A DNA stretch of 64,000 bases. Origin: Martinezella miluonensis (GTDB taxonomy: Bacteria > Pseudomonadota > Alphaproteobacteria > Rhizobiales > Rhizobiaceae). Each line of letters opens with the position of its first letter. Within the stretch, counting starts at the first letter, position 1. A model generated the notes under the pieces. The model was not told where the DNA came from. It saw only the letters and a list, made by a program, of their open reading frames with translations, and searched no databases. Shown here one piece after another: positions 61,931 to 64,000 of the stretch. The translations under genes and the position numbers were made by a program. Location of the stretch: the NCBI RefSeq assembly GCF_900094545.1, contig NZ_FMAH01000001.1, positions 248,001 to 312,000 on the forward strand. Reading direction: 5' to 3'.

Positions 61931-63546
61931 CAGAAGAGGCTCCCTTGCTTTGGCAGAGCAGCGGGCTCAGCGGCCTTGGTGGCGCGCTTCTTCGAAGGCG
62001 CGGCGCCTGATGGGGGAATGGCCGGTGATGGCGGCACCTCGCCATCACCGGTGACAGCACCGATGCGGCCGTCGGCGAATTCGATCGAGATAGCCGCGCC
62101 AGTGGAGAGCGCCGCTGCCAGCGAAACAGGGCGGTCGTCCTCGTCACGAACCACGGCGTATCCGCGCTTCAAGACGTTCTTGTAGGAGAGCGACTGCAGA
62201 ATGCGCTCCTGCGCCACGAGTTCGCTGCGGGCGCGGGTCAGCTGATGCCGGATGGCGGTATCGGCGTGGCGTACGAGATTGCCGAGACGATCACGGGCGC
62301 GGCCCGTCTGCGTTTCGAGGCGCGATGGCAGCGTGGCGAAGACGGCGTCGGCACGTTCGATGCGGGCGCGCGAACGGTCGAGCAAGCGCTCGACGGTCCG
62401 CTCCGCCCGGGTCATTCGCTCGCTCAACTGCTGGCGGCGCTCGGCGATCCGGTTCGACAGGATATCCGGGCGCAGCTGTGAGGCCATACGTTCGAAGGAA
62501 CGGCGCTTGTTCAGCGTGTTCAGCTCGAGCCCGCGGCCGAGACCGGTGGCTGCCTCATCGAAGCGGCGGCGCGGCAGGGCCAGGATCTGATCGAGCGAAG
62601 GCAGGGCACGCAACAGCGCGCGCACCGCCTGCCGCCGCTGATCCATCTGCCTGCCCACTCCACCCTGCAGCCGGGCGGCAAGGCTTGCGAGCTGTGCCTC
62701 AAGTTCAGCCCTGACCGGCACGGCCATTTCGGCTGCACCCGTCGGCGTTGGAGCCCGCACATCGGCAGCATAGTCGATCAAGGTCCAATCGGTCTCGTGA
62801 CCTACGGCCGAAATCAGCGGGATGTCGCTCGCGGCAGCAGCACGGACGACGGTCTCGTCGTTGAAGCTCCAGAGATCCTCCAGGCTGCCGCCGCCGCGCG
62901 CGACGATCAGCACATCAGGGCGCGGGATCGGCCCGCCGGGTGCGAATTCATTGAAGCCGCGAATGGCGTTCGCCACCTCATCGCCCGAGCCCTCTCCCTG
63001 CACCTTTACCGGCCAGACCAGCACATGCACGGGAAAGCGATCGGAGATGCGATGCAGGATATCGCGAATGACAGCGCCGGTCGGCGAGGTAATGACGCCG
63101 ATCACTTTCGGCATAAAGGGGAGCCCGCGCTTGCGCTCGGCATCGAACAGGCCTTCGGCTCCGAGCTTGCGCTTACGCTCCTCCAGAAGCGCCATCAAAG
63201 CGCCAGCGCCAGCCGGTTCCAGGTTCTCGATGACGATCTGGTATTTCGACGAACCCGGGAAGGTCGTCACCTTGCCGGTCGCGATGACTTCCATCCCCTC
63301 TTCCGGGCGGAATTTCAGCTTTGAGAAGGTGCCTTTCCAGATCACCGCGTCGATGCGGGACCGGTCGTCCTTCAGTGAGAAATAGGCATGGCCCGAGGAA
63401 TGCGGGCCACGATAGCCGGAGATTTCCCCGCGCACGCGCACCTGATCGAACGCATTCTCGACCGTGCGCTTGATCGACCCGGACAATTCCGAGACGGAAT
63501 ATTCCGTCAGGTTCGAAGGCGAATCATTCTCAAAAAAGCTGCTCAT
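61930..63546 (-). CDS. xseA: Exodeoxyribonuclease VII large subunit
   Basis: A 538-residue protein: an N-terminal OB-fold ([29 protein letters not shown]), a catalytic core with [25 protein letters not shown], and [24 protein letters not shown], then a long coiled-coil region (about residues 260-450). With XseB it degrades single-stranded DNA. The C-terminal tail after residue 480 is Lys/Pro-rich. It is followed by the coupled oxidoreductase. Confidence 0.97.
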   Translation of the reverse strand: MSSFFENDSPSNLTEYSVSELSGSIKRTVENAFDQVRVRGEISGYRGPHSSGHAYFSLKDDRSRIDAVIWKGTFSKLKFRPEEGMEVIATGKVTTFPGSSKYQIVIENLEPAGAGALMALLEERKRKLGAEGLFDAERKRGLPFMPKVIGVITSPTGAVIRDILHRISDRFPVHVLVWPVKVQGEGSGDEVANAIRGFNEFAPGGPIPRPDVLIVARGGGSLEDLWSFNDETVVRAAAASDIPLISAVGHETDWTLIDYAADVRAPTPTGAAEMAVPVRAELEAQLASLAARLQGGVGRQMDQRRQAVRALLRALPSLDQILALPRRRFDEAATGLGRGLELNTLNKRRSFERMASQLRPDILSNRIAERRQQLSERMTRAERTVERLLDRSRARIERADAVFATLPSRLETQTGRARDRLGNLVRHADTAIRHQLTRARSELVAQERILQSLSYKNVLKRGYAVVRDEDDRPVSLAAALSTGAAISIEFADGRIGAVTGDGEVPPSPAIPPSGAAPSKKRATKAAEPAALPKQGSLF

Positions 63547-63782
63547 AGCTTCTTTCTAGCCCATGTCGCGGAAAATGCGGAGCCTAGCGCATGGCCCTTC
63601 AATCGGAATCGATGGACGCAGAGGATTATGTGCAGATTTAAACTGCGACTGAGTCCCTATGCGTCCCATAAGACGGCGCGCGGCGGAGCTTCATCAAGCG
63701 TTAACCCTGTCAACAAAGCCTTTTTTAGCCATCGGCGCGTAAATCTGTGCAAACTGGTTCTTGGTAAAGAGGATATGGAGCG

Positions 63783-64000
63783 ATGATATTCGCGACCGCC
63801 ACGATCATCGGGATTGCCGCAGGCCTGCAGCGCTCGACCATCGGCGCGCTGCTCGGCGTGGCTCTGGTGAGCATCGCCTTCATGGCCGCAGTCGTCCTAT
63901 CCGTCTCTCCCCCGCCGCTGATGACATTGTTCATCGCGCTTGGCGGCTATAACCTCGGCTTCATCGGCTATCTTGTGACTGCCGATATGATGGAGCCCGG
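63783..64000 (+). CDS. Hypothetical membrane protein (partial, runs off the window)
   Basis: An open frame from ATG 63783, with GGAG eight bases upstream, continues to the window end for 72 codons. It contains two long hydrophobic segments (about residues 2-15 and 20-45: IGALLGVALVSIAFMAAVVL) and a third near LGGYNLGFIGYLV. The full product cannot be classified. 63547-63782 between it and xseA shows no gene. Confidence 0.6.
   Translation, partial: MIFATATIIGIAAGLQRSTIGALLGVALVSIAFMAAVVLSVSPPPLMTLFIALGGYNLGFIGYLVTADMMEP

Noticed and set aside
1..64000. tRNA, rRNA, CRISPR array or riboswitch
   Set aside because: I looked for cloverleaf-like CCA-adjacent sequences, repeat-spacer periodicity, and conserved leaders before cysK, guaA and the transporter genes. 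None was convincing. A tRNAscan or Rfam search would be needed to exclude weak cases.

Overview
The window is a 64 kb stretch of high-GC chromosome from an alphaproteobacterium of the order Rhizobiales, most likely genus Rhizobium or a close relative. The inference rests on gene content and order: a rhizobial phospholipid N-methyltransferase (PmtA), a choline-sulfate regulator/ChoX/BetC set, rsmI-yraN near dnaN, pyrF-DUF1330-NDUFA9 family-uppP-queG order, and interspersed GCATGAT...ATCATGC palindromes. No rRNA, tRNA or CRISPR array was recognised. I could not run searches, so family names rest on motifs and recall.

Layout. 1-3.6 kb: tail of otsA, then a LysR regulator divergent from choX-betC (choline and choline-O-sulfate use). 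3.6-9.3 kb: a Mop/TOBE protein, trmO, an orphan class III substrate-binding protein, an NTF2-like protein, an XRE regulator, prfC and dut. 9.3-9.6 kb: remnant of an IS481-type insertion sequence. 9.6-14 kb: Lrp-type regulator, small-molecule exporters (EamA and two LysE types), phosphatase and isochorismatase-like hydrolase. 14-32.7 kb: mostly core housekeeping genes (cysK, comM, gshB, rsmI, yraN, dnaN, pmtA, pyrF, uppP, queG, an RlpA-like protein, an RsmB-type methyltransferase). 33-38.1 kb: a four-gene periplasmic iron-associated cluster (imelysin, di-heme oxidoreductase, second imelysin-like protein, DUF1513). 38.2-42.6 kb: DUF2252, NTF2-like, thioesterase, MTA/SAH nucleosidase and guaA.

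42.6-46.65 kb is the most notable region. The last codons of guaA (13 bp, 42619-42631) recur at 46640-46652, where the copy can also be read as a guaA tail (G-T-I-E-W-E-stop with different synonymous codons). Just inside the left copy is a broken tyrosine integrase N-terminus. This looks like a decayed, about 4.0 kb integrative element in the guaA 3' end. Its cargo is an azoreductase-like flavoprotein with a divergent LysR, and a VOC-GFA operon with a divergent TetR. Each regulator has a clear palindromic operator candidate. Beyond the right repeat come further accessory genes, two of them poorly characterised.

48.8-64 kb: GNAT, ogt, a tiny lipoprotein, a LigT-like protein, a SulP transporter, LysR/quinone reductase, an MFS transporter, an aspartoacylase-family protein, then a MarR-type regulator with a Cys-rich tail. 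The MarR gene is flanked by two AT-rich palindromes, one of which faces an unannotated 53-codon ORF. The window ends with an ArsC-like reductase, a YbaK deacylase, an M29 aminopeptidase, a VOC protein, an NAD(P)H oxidoreductase, xseA and a truncated membrane protein.

The parts that best repay follow-up are the imelysin/di-heme cluster, the guaA-tail element, and the MarR/small-ORF unit.
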